Positions 46,003-56,444 are shown, counted from the first letter of the stretch. The stretch is DNA of 64,000 nt from Pelagihabitans pacificus (GCF_009371985.2 NZ_VIKU02000006.1:1-64000), one strand, 5' to 3'. Program-made: numbers and translations. The notes: generated by a model from the letters alone, not told the origin.

Positions 46003-49000
46003 TCATTTTAATCCTTTTGTCTTAGGAAGTATTCGAATGAGACTGTCATTTCCCATGACGGTCGCCTGGGTGGGTTCGGGTTTTGGCGGTTCTTCCTCTT
46101 GGGGTTCCTCCCTTTTCTTTCCAACGACTTTTCTGAAAAGCTCTTTAAAACTGTCAAAATCTACCTCGTAGGAAAGTCCTATACCCTGAGTAGAACCGAT
46201 ACGTTCTGCCAAAAACTCTTGAATTTCGCTCTCACGACTAAAAAACTTTGCACTAATGGTTCCTTCTTCGTTCAACAACAATTGAATCTCAAAATCCCCT
46301 GCTACCACAGTGGTACCCGCGGCGCCCACCGGCACCCCGACCTTCCCATTGAATAAAAGTCGGTCACTTATCCTAGACGATACCGTAACCCCCAGCCTGT
46401 CCTCTGCCCTTGTATCGGTCAATACATCACCTTGCACATAGGAAACCCCAAAATTGAACTTATCGTTATCACCGCTCAGTAGGGAATTGAAAAGCCCCGA
46501 AGCTGATTGCAGCAAATTTCCCGTGACCGTTTGTTGATTGATTCCTCCCTGTTGGCTTGCAAAGGAACCTTGGGCCAATAGGAATATCGCATTTCGTTCT
46601 TCCACCGTTGGATCCTGCAGACTGTATTCCAGTTCTGACTGAATAATGGAGTTGGCCCCGGGAAATTCGATATTGAAATCGATTCCTGGGTTTTGCAATT
46701 CTTCGGTCAATTTGATGACGACGTCTACAGGAATCTGTCTTGTATAATTACCGCCCACCAATAAGGGCGAGGGATTCGCCTGTAGACTATAAACGGCTTC
46801 CATATCCAACTGGGCGCCTAAGGGCTCTCCCAACCAATTGATAGTTCCACCCGGCTTTACTTGAAAGGTTTTGTTCACCACACCGCCGAACCGATAGTTG
46901 TACTCTCCCGTTACAACCACAAAGTCTCCCCACATTTGGAAGTCGCCCAAAGTATTGATCCGCATCAACAAGGGTCCCTCACCAGTCCCTGTCAACGTAC
47001 TGCCCGTCTCCGTATCCGTCACGATCTGGACCTCCGCGTCAGGGGTGATATCCAAATCGAATTCAAGCTCCAGCCCCTGTACATCTTCCAAGGTACGCTT
47101 CACCTCGATATCCCCGATTGTATTTTTGTCAATAAAATTTATAAAGGAATAATCGCCCACACTGGCCACATCGCTTAAAGGTATCTTTAGCGACGTACCC
47201 CTGGCCGTTTCACCTTTTACATCGATATTCAAAGCCTGGGTCGGCCCGTAAATGCGCCCGGTACCTTTCAAAAACCCGGTACCGTAATACAAAGCCTCTT
47301 CCTCAAAGGGAGTATTGAGAATCAACAGTCGATCATTGTTGGTATTCACGTTGAGATCCAAGGTCCAATTCGAGAAGTAGCTATGGGAAATGGTACCGTC
47401 TAAAGTGGCCCTGGTGCGTTCGGCAACGTCGGTGATGGCAATTCGATCGAAATCGAAGGTCTGATCAATGAGATTCACTCTTGAATTGGGAGCAAAACTG
47501 TAATCAACGTTCAAATAAGGAATGGCTATTCCGGCATTGTCCAAGGTAAGTATTCCGCTAAATTCAGGATTGTCGACCCGACCCTTGATTCTGGCATTTC
47601 CACTTAGGTCACCGCGTATATTATCGATAACCCCTTCCCCAAGTGGATTAAAAGGTTCCAAATCAAAGTCATTGAAATTTACCAGAAGATCTGCCGTCGG
47701 CATATCGCCCGTATTGCGAATATTACCGACTACACCCATTTTCTCGAATCCCTTATCCGTAATCTGTGAATTGACCACAAAATCGGTAAGATCCCGGTTT
47801 CCCGCAATACTTACTGCAAGGTCTCCCATGCGCATTTCGTTGATTGAAAAATCAGCCACGTTAAGATTGGAGGAAGGCAGGTAAACACCATCTTTCTGGA
47901 ATACATTCAGTGTCCCGTTTACCTCCCCTTCCAAACGCAAACTATCGATAGCGGGTGTGATTTTCTCCAGGGAAACGATCTTAAATTCCAACTGAAGGTC
48001 CTTAAAGGTCGAGTCGGCCAATTGTCCCCGAAGCCTTATCTGCTCCTGTTCATTGTTGTTCATCACGATCTCTTGGATGCTCAGGCTATCCAAATTTCGG
48101 TTGATGATCACTTTGTTCTGGTTATTGTTGTCCTTGTTGAGTATCCATTCGTTCCCCTTAAAGCTGACATCCGATTTTTTCAAGCCAATGACCGATTTGT
48201 TGGCCTTGTTGAAAGTATGGTAGAAGTTAAGGTTGTACACATCATTGTACTCACTGCCTCCATTGAATTCAGCACGAAAGAACAAGGTATCTTTCAAGGT
48301 GGTATTAATGATATTAAAATCCTTTACATCGTAGTAGGGGTTCGATAAATCGCCCACCGCCACAAAAGTATTGAACAGCGGGTTCTTATTGTCGATTTGA
48401 ACATCGATATTGTCAGCTTTGGAGCCATACGCTTCAATGCTTGGGGATTTGAAAGTAAGCTTAAAATCCCCTTCATCGGCTATGATATTTCCTCTTATAA
48501 AGGTATTGGGATCAAACCGGACTTCGGGAAAAAAAACACCCACAATTTTATTGTATATCTTAAAATTAAAGGCCAAGGTCTGACCACCGGAAATCTCAAA
48601 CGGACGGTAATTCGTATAAATACTCCCTAATGAATTCTGTACGAGCCTCCCCAACTCCTTCACTTTGAAATTACCCCGTAAAAAACCTGTTATAATATCC
48701 GGTGAATTGATATTGATGACTCTGGTGGAATCGTTCTCAAATCGGGAGGAAATCTCGAAATCCTCAAAGTAATAGGTGTCGTTCTTGTTCTGGAAATTGG
48801 TTTTGGTGAATTTGATGTCACCTATAAGATTATCGAGGGTATTGCCGATAACATCCATATTCACATTACCCTTGAAAATCGATACACTATCGTTGATAAA
48901 GTTCAGTTTTTTAAGGTCGGCATAGTCTACTGCCGCGATAAAATTAAAGTTGTTTTGGTCAGCCCCAAAATCTGCCAACCCCTTAAAATTAAACTGTAGG

Positions 49001-50466
49001 TTTTCATCGTTGCTGACCAAACTTCCGTCGAACAACTGTTCCTTTAGTATTCCCGAGACCTTGAGATTATTATATTCATAATCATTGAAAACAATCGAGT
49101 ATACCTCCCCTATCACTTCGGTATTCAGGCTCTTTGTTAGAAAGCTTTTCCCTTCCACATTAAAATCAAGGGTAGTTTTTCCCAAACGCTTGTTTTCAGC
49201 AAAATCGCCCAAATCAAAGTCTATCAACGAAACGAAGCCTTTGTAGGCCGCCTCATCGATATTGTTGATATTGGTAAGCTCCATATCGGCGTAACTACTA
49301 CCGATAGCGGTATTTACGTTAATCTTGGCGTTGATGGAAGTTTCGGTCACCAAGGCATCTCCCCGAATCGTAAATTGTCCCAATTTCCTGAATATGGAAG
49401 GAGGTAACGATTTCCCCAAAATATTCGGCATCAATGCGTTTAATTGATAGTAACTGGAGGTGACGTTTTTCATTTTTGCCTGCATTGAAAAAGGCTGGCT
49501 TTTTACAAAGAGGTTCTTGAAATTGAAATCGCCCCGTATGCCGGTGTTATCGGACTGGAGAAAAAGATTCTCCAAATTTAAATCGTTCAAAACGCCGTTA
49601 AAGTCGGAAGAAAACGAAACTTCCTTGCCCTTTCCGAACTGGTCGTACAATAAGTTCACCTCATCGAAGGCAACTTTCGATTCATTAAAACTAGCGTCAA
49701 CTTTAACTTTATTCAGAAAATCAGCAAAGTCTTTTCGCTCGTAATTAAAGATGAGACCACCATTCAATACCGAACCGGGTGTCTGAATGGCCAGGGAATC
49801 AAAACGCATTTGTTGTTTGGTATACTTGAAATCGGTCATTAAATTTTCGACACGGATACCGCGACTGCTATTAAACGACATTGCATCGATGCCCGTGGTT
49901 ACCTCAGGACCTAAAATTTGAAAGTCCGAAGCTTTGATACTCAAATCCTTAAAGTTGAGAGTTTCGGGTCGCTCTAAATTTTCATCGATTAATTTGAACG
50001 TACTTTTTGCTACGTTTAATTTCGCCGAGGAGAAAAAGAAAGGAGGTGTTCCCGGCTTTCTAGGTTTTCCATCGTCCAACTTGTCGATGAATACTTCCAA
50101 ATTGGTGCCGGTACTGTCTTTGTAGGTCTTCAATTTAAAATCGAGTTCTTCTACATCAATATCCCCAAACTCCAGTTTACCATTGACCAAATTACGTACA
50201 CTTAGGATAGAAGTAGTCAATTCATTCACATAGAACAAGGTATCTTGTCTAAAATCCTCAATGTATACTCCCTTTAGCGCAGTATCCCATGAAATAAGCG
50301 AAACACGAAGTCTATCGATGTTGATATTGGTCCCGAACTCCTTATTGATCGATTTTGTCGCATATTGGGCCAATTGAGTCTGTACTATTGGCAAGGAGAG
50401 TACTAAAGTCCCTAAAACACAGATGAGCAAAATCACCAGAAGTGTTCGAATCAATATTTTTTTCAA
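46003..50466 (-). CDS. tamB: TamB-domain translocation/assembly protein
   Basis: A 1487-residue inner-membrane protein. A signal-anchor helix at about 5-28 (IRTLLVILLICVLGTLVL) is followed by a very long beta-rich chain of AsmA/TamB type, and the conserved C-terminal TamB domain with PGGTINWLGEPLGAQLDM and ERNAIFLLAQGSF. TamB and its relatives bridge the inner and outer membrane and carry lipids or assemble beta-barrel proteins. The tail has a Glu/Pro-rich stretch (EEPQEEEPPKPEPTQ). The gene is divergent from tsaD with 57 bases between, and no TamA is seen next to it. Confidence 0.93.
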   Translation of the reverse strand: MKKILIRTLLVILLICVLGTLVLSLPIVQTQLAQYATKSINKEFGTNINIDRLRVSLISWDTALKGVYIEDFRQDTLFYVNELTTSILSVRNLVNGKLEFGDIDVEELDFKLKTYKDSTGTNLEVFIDKLDDGKPRKPGTPPFFFSSAKLNVAKSTFKLIDENLERPETLNFKDLSIKASDFQILGPEVTTGIDAMSFNSSRGIRVENLMTDFKYTKQQMRFDSLAIQTPGSVLNGGLIFNYERKDFADFLNKVKVDASFNESKVAFDEVNLLYDQFGKGKEVSFSSDFNGVLNDLNLENLFLQSDNTGIRGDFNFKNLFVKSQPFSMQAKMKNVTSSYYQLNALMPNILGKSLPPSIFRKLGQFTIRGDALVTETSINAKINVNTAIGSSYADMELTNINNIDEAAYKGFVSLIDFDLGDFAENKRLGKTTLDFNVEGKSFLTKSLNTEVIGEVYSIVFNDYEYNNLKVSGILKEQLFDGSLVSNDENLQFNFKGLADFGADQNNFNFIAAVDYADLKKLNFINDSVSIFKGNVNMDVIGNTLDNLIGDIKFTKTNFQNKNDTYYFEDFEISSRFENDSTRVININSPDIITGFLRGNFKVKELGRLVQNSLGSIYTNYRPFEISGGQTLAFNFKIYNKIVGVFFPEVRFDPNTFIRGNIIADEGDFKLTFKSPSIEAYGSKADNIDVQIDNKNPLFNTFVAVGDLSNPYYDVKDFNIINTTLKDTLFFRAEFNGGSEYNDVYNLNFYHTFNKANKSVIGLKKSDVSFKGNEWILNKDNNNQNKVIINRNLDSLSIQEIVMNNNEQEQIRLRGQLADSTFKDLQLEFKIVSLEKITPAIDSLRLEGEVNGTLNVFQKDGVYLPSSNLNVADFSINEMRMGDLAVSIAGNRDLTDFVVNSQITDKGFEKMGVVGNIRNTGDMPTADLLVNFNDFDLEPFNPLGEGVIDNIRGDLSGNARIKGRVDNPEFSGILTLDNAGIAIPYLNVDYSFAPNSRVNLIDQTFDFDRIAITDVAERTRATLDGTISHSYFSNWTLDLNVNTNNDRLLILNTPFEEEALYYGTGFLKGTGRIYGPTQALNIDVKGETARGTSLKIPLSDVASVGDYSFINFIDKNTIGDIEVKRTLEDVQGLELEFDLDITPDAEVQIVTDTETGSTLTGTGEGPLLMRINTLGDFQMWGDFVVVTGEYNYRFGGVVNKTFQVKPGGTINWLGEPLGAQLDMEAVYSLQANPSPLLVGGNYTRQIPVDVVIKLTEELQNPGIDFNIEFPGANSIIQSELEYSLQDPTVEERNAIFLLAQGSFASQQGGINQQTVTGNLLQSASGLFNSLLSGDNDKFNFGVSYVQGDVLTDTRAEDRLGVTVSSRISDRLLFNGKVGVPVGAAGTTVVAGDFEIQLLLNEEGTISAKFFSRESEIQEFLAERIGSTQGIGLSYEVDFDSFKELFRKVVGKKREEPQEEEPPKPEPTQATVMGNDSLIRILPKTKGLK

Positions 50467-50489
50467 TTTTTTGATAGGGCGGTATGTTT

Positions 50490-50497
50490 TACCTTTG
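50490..50497 (+). promoter_or_regulatory. Candidate -7 box (TACCTTTG) of tsaD
   Basis: TACCTTTG (50490-50497) fits TAnnTTTG and ends 26 bases before the GTG start. A TTG at 50471-50473 is 16 bases upstream, slightly short of 19. It lies in the narrow gap to the divergent tamB gene. Confidence 0.4.
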
Positions 50498-50523
50498 AGC
50501 TTTCAATTTTTATTCCAAAACGG

Positions 50524-51546
50524 GTGAAAAACGAAACTATTTACATTCTTGCCATAGAATCTTCCTGTGATGATACTTCAGCAGCTGTTCTCAAGGACAG
50601 AAAGGTGTTGAGCAATATCGTTTCAACCCAAAAAATTCATGAGGAATACGGAGGTGTTGTACCGGAATTGGCCTCTCGGGCACACCAGCAGAACATCGTT
50701 CCCGTAGTTCACCAAGCCTTGGCTACCGCAAATATCGACAAAAAACTAGTATCGGCCATAGCTTTTACAAGAGGTCCGGGGCTCATGGGATCTTTGTTGG
50801 TAGGCACCTCATTCGCCAAGTCGCTTTCCCTCGGACTAGGGATTCCGTTAATCGAGGTGAATCACATGCAGGCGCACATATTGGCCCATTTCATCGAGGA
50901 TGGCAAAAGCACACCGCCCTCATTTCCTTTTTTGGCCATGACCATCAGTGGCGGGCACACCCAAATCGTGCAGGTAAATGATTATTTCGATATGGAAATA
51001 TTGGGGCAGACGTTGGACGATGCCGTGGGGGAAGCGTTTGACAAAAGCGCCAAATTAATGGGCCTCCCCTATCCGGGGGGACCTTTGGTGGACAAATATG
51101 CCCAATTGGGCAACCCTTTGGCATTTGATTTTCCAAGACCCAAAGTAGAAGGGTTGAATTTTAGTTTCAGTGGCCTAAAGACCAGCATTTTATACTTCAT
51201 ACAGCGGGAGACCAAGAAAAATCCTAATTTTATCAAAGAGCATTTGAACGACCTATGCGCCTCTATACAACATACGATCATTGCCATTTTAATGGATAAG
51301 TTGGAAAAAGCCGTAAAACAAACCGGGATTAAGGAAGTTGCCATCGGCGGGGGGGTATCGGCCAATTCGGGTATACGGAGCACATTGGAAAAAATGGAAA
51401 TTACCATGGGCTGGCGCACCTATATACCAAAATTTGAATATTGCACCGACAATGCCGCTATGATCGGTATCGTGGGGTATTTGAAATATAAAAAGAGTGA
51501 ATTTTCCAATCAACGCATCAGCGCAAAGGCCCGATACTACCTGTAG
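50524..51546 (+). CDS. tsaD: tRNA threonylcarbamoyladenosine synthesis protein TsaD
   Basis: A 340-residue ASKHA-fold protein that transfers the threonylcarbamoyl group to A37 of tRNAs reading ANN codons. It starts at GTG 50524. Metal-binding HMQAH (H114, H118), IESSCDDTSAAV at the N-terminus, FTRGPGLMGSLLVG and the C-terminal VAIGGGVSANSG and CTDNAAMIGIVGY are canonical. The soluble protein acts with TsaB, TsaC and TsaE, none of which is in the window. Confidence 0.98.
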   Translation: MKNETIYILAIESSCDDTSAAVLKDRKVLSNIVSTQKIHEEYGGVVPELASRAHQQNIVPVVHQALATANIDKKLVSAIAFTRGPGLMGSLLVGTSFAKSLSLGLGIPLIEVNHMQAHILAHFIEDGKSTPPSFPFLAMTISGGHTQIVQVNDYFDMEILGQTLDDAVGEAFDKSAKLMGLPYPGGPLVDKYAQLGNPLAFDFPRPKVEGLNFSFSGLKTSILYFIQRETKKNPNFIKEHLNDLCASIQHTIIAILMDKLEKAVKQTGIKEVAIGGGVSANSGIRSTLEKMEITMGWRTYIPKFEYCTDNAAMIGIVGYLKYKKSEFSNQRISAKARYYL

Positions 51547-51633
51547 ACCAATAATCGTTAAATGCGACTGGTAGGAAAACGAAATTAGTATGATGACACT
51601 AGCGGATACTAGAAAACCCCTAAATTTCTAACG

Positions 51634-52341
51634 ATGCAATTATTTTACAGTGCCGATATTGATGACGATGCCCCGGAATTTACTTTTGGTCCCGAGGAAA
51701 GCAAACACATCGTACGCGTGCTCCGAAAGAAAGAAGGAGACCGGTTGTATATCACCAACGGAAGGGGATGGTTGTTCGATGTCAAAATCATAGAAGCAAA
51801 TGGCAAGAAATGCAAAGTCGAAATCGCTTCTACAGAAAAGCGGCATCGCCCTATGCATTCCCTACACATGGCCGTTGCACCTACAAAAACGGGCGAACGC
51901 TACGAATGGTTTTTGGAAAAGGCTACCGAAATCGGTGTTGATGAGATAACCCCTATCATTTGTGAACGTTCGGAACGGAAAACGGTTAAACCCGAAAGAC
52001 TTGAAAAGATAATCCAGTCGGCCATGAAACAAAGTCTTCGTACCTATCTCCCCAAGTTGAACGAAGCAACGACTTTTGAAGAATTTCTTGAACAACCGCA
52101 TCACGGATTGCTGTTTATTGCCCATTGTGAAGAGGAGGAGCGGCTGGAGCTGAAAAGACGTGTTGCACCGGATAAGGACTTAACCATTCTCATTGGGCCC
52201 GAGGGCGATTTTTCACGTCGAGAAATACAACTGGCCTACGAAAAGGGGTTTCTACCCGTTTCTTTGGGGAAAAGCCGTTTACGAACCGAGACCGCAGCAG
52301 TGGTGGCTTGTACTATGGTCAATATGATAAACAACGGCTAG
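51634..52341 (+). CDS. rsmE: 16S rRNA (uracil-1498-N3)-methyltransferase
   Basis: A 235-residue SPOUT-class methyltransferase. The N-terminal PUA-like part has EESKHIVRVLRKKEGD, and the C-terminal knotted SAM site has AVAPTKTGERYEWFLEKATE, VDEITPIICERSERK and LIGPEGDFSRREIQLA with LGKSRLRTETAAV. It methylates U1498 of 16S rRNA. It follows tsaD by 87 bases in the same direction. Confidence 0.97.
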   Translation: MQLFYSADIDDDAPEFTFGPEESKHIVRVLRKKEGDRLYITNGRGWLFDVKIIEANGKKCKVEIASTEKRHRPMHSLHMAVAPTKTGERYEWFLEKATEIGVDEITPIICERSERKTVKPERLEKIIQSAMKQSLRTYLPKLNEATTFEEFLEQPHHGLLFIAHCEEEERLELKRRVAPDKDLTILIGPEGDFSRREIQLAYEKGFLPVSLGKSRLRTETAAVVACTMVNMINNG

Positions 52342-52398
52342 ATAGGAAACGGCTGCAGCTACCAAAACACCAACGAAATTAGGTCAAAATCGGCAGTA

Positions 52399-53187
52399 TC
52401 AAATTTTTAAATCGATTTGAGCCGCTGCGGTGATATCTTTTTCTTCATTTTCTACCAAAACTACCAAGAATATCTTCTCGTTCTTCTGAACGATCCGGGG
52501 CAATTTTATAAAAGCGGTTCCGACGGGTCGTGCAAGCTGTGATAGCCGCTCGTGAACTACGATATTACTGTTCGTGACGCGCCGATTGCGGTTTTCTCCC
52601 CGTTTTACCTCGGTAATACGTTGATCAAGAACGATGACCGCCCGTACTTTTTTATTTTCAAAGGGGCCTTTAACTTCGTAGCAATAGCTAATCCGTCCGT
52701 CTTTCGTCCGAACATCGGTAATCGTTATCGCATTGGTTGTTTTTTCATTCCGGAAAGTTTCAAGGACCCAATTCATTTTTGAAACATCCGAACCTACAAA
52801 GTGCTCCTTACCGTTCACCACAATTTCCGGAGTGTAGTTGCCGTGATAACCGAGCTTTCTGTTGTAGTCGCTTTGTCTCAGGGTATGCTCGGCCTTACTG
52901 AATGGATCGTTCCATCCTATATAGTTCCAATAATCGATATGGTAGGAGAGGGTGAAGACACGGTCAGGGTTTTCGTGCTTCACTTTTTGCAACAAAATAT
53001 CGGCGGCCGGGCAGCTCGAACACCCCTGTGAGGTAAAAAGTTCCAGGACTACAAAGGGATCATATAAAGTCTCTTCCGCTTCGGACTGTACCACGATTGA
53101 AGACCCATAGGAATCCCAGCTGTTTTTGAAGGCCAAGGTGGCCAATACGGTGAGAACAAATGTCCCAACGATACCCTTTTTGAACAT
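52399..53187 (-). CDS. DUF1223 exported thioredoxin-like protein
   Basis: A 262-residue protein with an N-terminal signal helix (IVGTFVLTVLATLAF). The DUF1223 signature is VLELFTSQGCSSCPAAD with Cys56 and Cys59, a C-x-x-C-like pair in a thioredoxin-type fold, then YHIDYWNYIGWNDPF and YTPEIVVNGKEHFVGSD. It is probably periplasmic and its redox partner is unknown. It is convergent with rsmE and divergent from the DUF4159 gene. Confidence 0.92.
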   Translation of the reverse strand: MFKKGIVGTFVLTVLATLAFKNSWDSYGSSIVVQSEAEETLYDPFVVLELFTSQGCSSCPAADILLQKVKHENPDRVFTLSYHIDYWNYIGWNDPFSKAEHTLRQSDYNRKLGYHGNYTPEIVVNGKEHFVGSDVSKMNWVLETFRNEKTTNAITITDVRTKDGRISYCYEVKGPFENKKVRAVIVLDQRITEVKRGENRNRRVTNSNIVVHERLSQLARPVGTAFIKLPRIVQKNEKIFLVVLVENEEKDITAAAQIDLKI

Positions 53188-53196
53188 GATTATTAG

Positions 53197-53204
53197 TATT
53201 TTTG
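53197..53204 (+). promoter_or_regulatory. Candidate -7 box (TATTTTTG) of the DUF4159 gene
   Basis: TATTTTTG (53197-53204) fits TAnnTTTG and ends 28 bases before the ATG. A TTG at 53180-53182 lies 14 bases upstream, closer than the usual 19. It is inside the divergent gap to the DUF1223 gene. Confidence 0.4.
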
Positions 53205-53232
53205 AAAATGTACCTGCTTAGTACGGTAGACT

Positions 53233-53883
53233 ATGAAACAGCTTACAATCGTCTTTTTGCTTTTTGTTTATTTCAACACTTTTGACCTACTGGCTCAAGA
53301 AATTGCAATCTTGAAATATAATGGTGGTGGTGATTGGTATTCAAACCCGACCGCACTACCCAATCTCATACGGTTTTGCAATGCCAATATCGGAACTCAA
53401 ATCGATGAAAACACAGAGAATGTCGCTGTTGGAAGCAGTACTATCTTTCAATATCCTTTTTTGCACATGACAGGCCATGGGAACGTCGTTTTTAGCGAAG
53501 AGGAGGCCAAAAACCTCCGTACATATCTATTATCCGGAGGTTTTTTGCACATCGATGATAATTACGGCATGGAACCCTATCTTAGAAAAGAACTGCCAAA
53601 AGTATTTCCGGACAAGGAATTGGTTGAGATTGGAGCTGACCACCCGATTTTTAAACAGGAGTTCAACTTTCCGGATGGACTGCCGAAAATACATGAGCAC
53701 GATGGTAAGCGGCCGCAAGCACTTGGCCTGTTTCATGAAAATCGAATGGTACTGCTATTTACCTATGAAAGTGATTTAGGTGATGGCTGGGAAGATCCGG
53801 CCGTACATAACGATTCGGAAGAGGTGCGCGAAAAAGCGCTTAAAATGGGAGCCAACATTATCTCCTATGTGTTCAAAAACTAA
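53233..53883 (+). CDS. DUF4159 secreted protein
   Basis: A 216-residue protein with a signal peptide (TIVFLLFVYFNTFDLLAQ). The DUF4159 segments AILKYNGGGDWYSNPTALPNL, PFLHMTGHGNVVFSEEEAK, GFLHIDDNYGMEPYLRKE and FTYESDLGDGWEDP are clear. The fold is Rossmann-like and related to class I glutamine amidotransferase, often found with gliding or envelope proteins in Bacteroidota. Function unknown. The AI-2E transporter gene starts 15 bases later. Confidence 0.92.
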   Translation: MKQLTIVFLLFVYFNTFDLLAQEIAILKYNGGGDWYSNPTALPNLIRFCNANIGTQIDENTENVAVGSSTIFQYPFLHMTGHGNVVFSEEEAKNLRTYLLSGGFLHIDDNYGMEPYLRKELPKVFPDKELVEIGADHPIFKQEFNFPDGLPKIHEHDGKRPQALGLFHENRMVLLFTYESDLGDGWEDPAVHNDSEEVREKALKMGANIISYVFKN

Positions 53884-53898
53884 CCAAATTTCATCAAA

Positions 53899-54999
53899 AT
53901 GACCGCACAAACCATTTCTAAGGGCATCCTTAGGGCCCTAGGCATTATAGTGGGCATCGCATTGGTGCTTTATTTTCTATATAAAATTCAATCCGTCCTT
54001 GCTTACTTGGCAATTGCAGCGGTCATCGCCTTGATCGGAAGACCCGTGGTACTTTTTTTAAGACGAAAACTCAAATTCCCCAACACCTTGGCAGTAATAT
54101 GTACCATGCTATTAATGGTCGGGGTCCTAGCGGGAATTATTGCTCTCTTCGTGCCGCTTATTTCAGAACAGGGCAAAAATCTATCGCTTTTGAACATCGA
54201 TGCATTGCAAAAGAACTTAGATCAGCTTTACCGGCAAATTACGGAATATATAGGGGCCTCACCCAGGGTGGTAACCGAGCTGATACAGGAAACGGAAATC
54301 GAAAAGAATATTTTGGAAGGCCTCGACATCGGATTTATTCCAAACTTTCTCAACTCTTTTCTAGATATTTTAAGCTCGGCAAGCATCGGTTTATTCTCGG
54401 TCCTGTTTATTTCATTTTTTTTCCTAAAGGATAGCAAATTGTTTCAAAATGGCCTCTTAATGTTTGTCCCCAATAACAAAGAGGCCGGTACGGTAAAGTC
54501 TATCGACAAAATCAATAATCTGTTGTCGCGATACTTTGTAGGGCTATTGCTACAGATATTTGTATTGTTCGTTATATATACCATCACCTTATTGATTGTT
54601 GGCGTGGAAAATGCTATTGTAATCGCTTTTCTTTGCGCCCTTTTCAATATCATCCCCTATGTTGGCCCGATCATTGGTGGGGTTATCATGATTATCTTAA
54701 CAATGACCAGTTTTCTGGGAATGGATTTTAGCTCGGTAATCCTGCCGAAAGCGGGATACGTTTTGATTGGTTTGGCCATCGGCCAGATAGTCGATAATTT
54801 TGCCTCCCAACCGCTGATTTTTTCCAGTAGTGTAAAGTCGCACCCACTTGAAATCTTTTTGATAATCATCATTGCCGGATTGCTTTTTGGAGTCGTGGGA
54901 ATGATTGTCGCGGTACCAGGATATACCGCGATCAAGGTAATTTTAAAAGAATTTCTAGCAGAAAACAAGTTGGTGAAATCCCTGACCCAAAATTTATAG
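53899..54999 (+). CDS. AI-2E family transporter (PerM/YhhT family)
   Basis: A 366-residue inner-membrane protein with about eight helices. The family segments are AIAAVIALIGRPVVLFLRR near 40-58, LFSVLFISFFFLKDSKLFQNG and FNIIPYVGPIIGG with the conserved PYVGP turn. The C-terminal part has IGQIVDNFASQPLIFSSSVKSHPLEIF and AVPGYTAIKVILK. Family members have been linked to autoinducer-2 export or Na+/H+ antiport. The substrate here is unknown. The methyltransferase start lies 7 bases after it, so the three plus-strand genes at 53233, 53899 and 55007 form an operon. Confidence 0.93.
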   Translation: MTAQTISKGILRALGIIVGIALVLYFLYKIQSVLAYLAIAAVIALIGRPVVLFLRRKLKFPNTLAVICTMLLMVGVLAGIIALFVPLISEQGKNLSLLNIDALQKNLDQLYRQITEYIGASPRVVTELIQETEIEKNILEGLDIGFIPNFLNSFLDILSSASIGLFSVLFISFFFLKDSKLFQNGLLMFVPNNKEAGTVKSIDKINNLLSRYFVGLLLQIFVLFVIYTITLLIVGVENAIVIAFLCALFNIIPYVGPIIGGVIMIILTMTSFLGMDFSSVILPKAGYVLIGLAIGQIVDNFASQPLIFSSSVKSHPLEIFLIIIIAGLLFGVVGMIVAVPGYTAIKVILKEFLAENKLVKSLTQNL

Positions 55000-55006
55000 T
55001 ATTACT

Positions 55007-56209
55007 TTGAATAATAATATTTTAAAATCTGATTTACAAGATTTTATAAACAAAAATTATAAAGGTGACATCCTGTCAGTTTTATTTAAAAAACCCATTT
55101 TCGAAGGTATTTCCAATCAAGAACTGGCTCAACAATTGGAAGCCAAAGAAAAGTGTCGGACAAAGCTCCCCACCTGGTTCCGAACCTCGAATATTTACTA
55201 CCCCAAAAAACTGAACATCGAACAAACCTCCTCGGAAATTACGGCCCGGTACAAGGCAGAAATTATAAGCGGAAAAACGTTGGTCGATCTAACCGGGGGC
55301 CTAGGGGTCGACTGCTATTTTTTTAGCCAGAAAATAGCACAAGTTTTTTACTGCGAAAAAGATTTGGAGCTGTCCAAGATTGCGAGGCATAATTTTGAAA
55401 TGTTGGGGGCGAAAAACATAGCGATCTTTTCCGGGGACGGATTGGACTTTTTAAAGAACCAAAAAAAATCCTTTGATTGGATATATATCGACCCATCGAG
55501 AAGGCATGGCGCCAAAGGAAAAGTGTTCCTGCTATCGGACTCCACCCCAAATGTCGTAGCGCATTTAGAGGCGCTTTTTGCCAAATCGGATAACTTACTT
55601 ATCAAGACCTCACCCCTATTAGACCTTTCTACAACCCTAGATGCGCTGAAATTTGCCAAGGAAGTTCATATTGTTTCGGTGCTAAACGAAGTAAGGGAAC
55701 TGCTCTGGGTGCTACAGAAAGGTTTTGAAGGAAAACCAAAAATCAGGACCATTAACTACGCTAAACACGGTCCGGAAAATTTTGTGTTTGAATGGGAATC
55801 GGAGAAGAGTGCGGAAGCAGTCTTTTCAGAACCCATGACCTACTTATATGAACCAAACGCGGCCATAATGAAGTCAGGAGCCTTTAAAACCATTGGAAAT
55901 CGATTCGGGCTGTACAAACTAGATCCCAACACCCATCTTTACACCTCAAAACAACAGGTAGGGTTTCCCGGCAGGGTTTTTTTAGTAAAAAGCATATTTC
56001 CTTATAATAGAAAATCATTGAAGCAATGGGAGGGTGCCAAAGCGAACATCACTACCCGTAATTTTCACGAAACCGTAGCAACAATCCGTAAAAAATATCG
56101 CATCAAGGAGGGAGGCGACCAATACCTGTTCTTCACGCGAACAGCAAATCGGTTTTTGGTCCTGTCTTGTATCAAAGTAAGTAAAACCCCAAAAATTGAT
56201 TCGAATTAA
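55007..56209 (+). CDS. THUMP-like-domain class I SAM-dependent methyltransferase
   Basis: A 400-residue protein starting at TTG 55007. The N-terminal helical region has LEAKEKCRTKLPTWF. The Rossmann domain follows with motif I VDLTGGLGVDCYFFS (about 92-106), an acidic CEKDLEL and the catalytic DPSRRHG motif (IYIDPSRRHGAKGK). The C-terminal third matches a THUMP-like domain (KKYRIKEGGDQYLFFTRT). Close relatives are annotated as RNA methyltransferases. The target RNA is unknown. Confidence 0.9.
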   Translation: MNNNILKSDLQDFINKNYKGDILSVLFKKPIFEGISNQELAQQLEAKEKCRTKLPTWFRTSNIYYPKKLNIEQTSSEITARYKAEIISGKTLVDLTGGLGVDCYFFSQKIAQVFYCEKDLELSKIARHNFEMLGAKNIAIFSGDGLDFLKNQKKSFDWIYIDPSRRHGAKGKVFLLSDSTPNVVAHLEALFAKSDNLLIKTSPLLDLSTTLDALKFAKEVHIVSVLNEVRELLWVLQKGFEGKPKIRTINYAKHGPENFVFEWESEKSAEAVFSEPMTYLYEPNAAIMKSGAFKTIGNRFGLYKLDPNTHLYTSKQQVGFPGRVFLVKSIFPYNRKSLKQWEGAKANITTRNFHETVATIRKKYRIKEGGDQYLFFTRTANRFLVLSCIKVSKTPKIDSN

Positions 56210-56444
56210 ATAGACTTTTAGGAACTTTCTATCCCATCAAAACCACATCCCATTTCAATGATGGATCAGCCAAAAAATAGAACGTAAAAACCTTTCGTTC
56301 GCCTATGGTATTATCATAAAAAATTAACATAAAATTCTCACAAAAAAAGACCTTCTAAAACGTTGTAGTAGTCCAAAAAAATCTACTCATTTAACATACT
56401 TTTGGTAACATTTTTTACCGCTGTTGTGATTTCATTAAGATTGT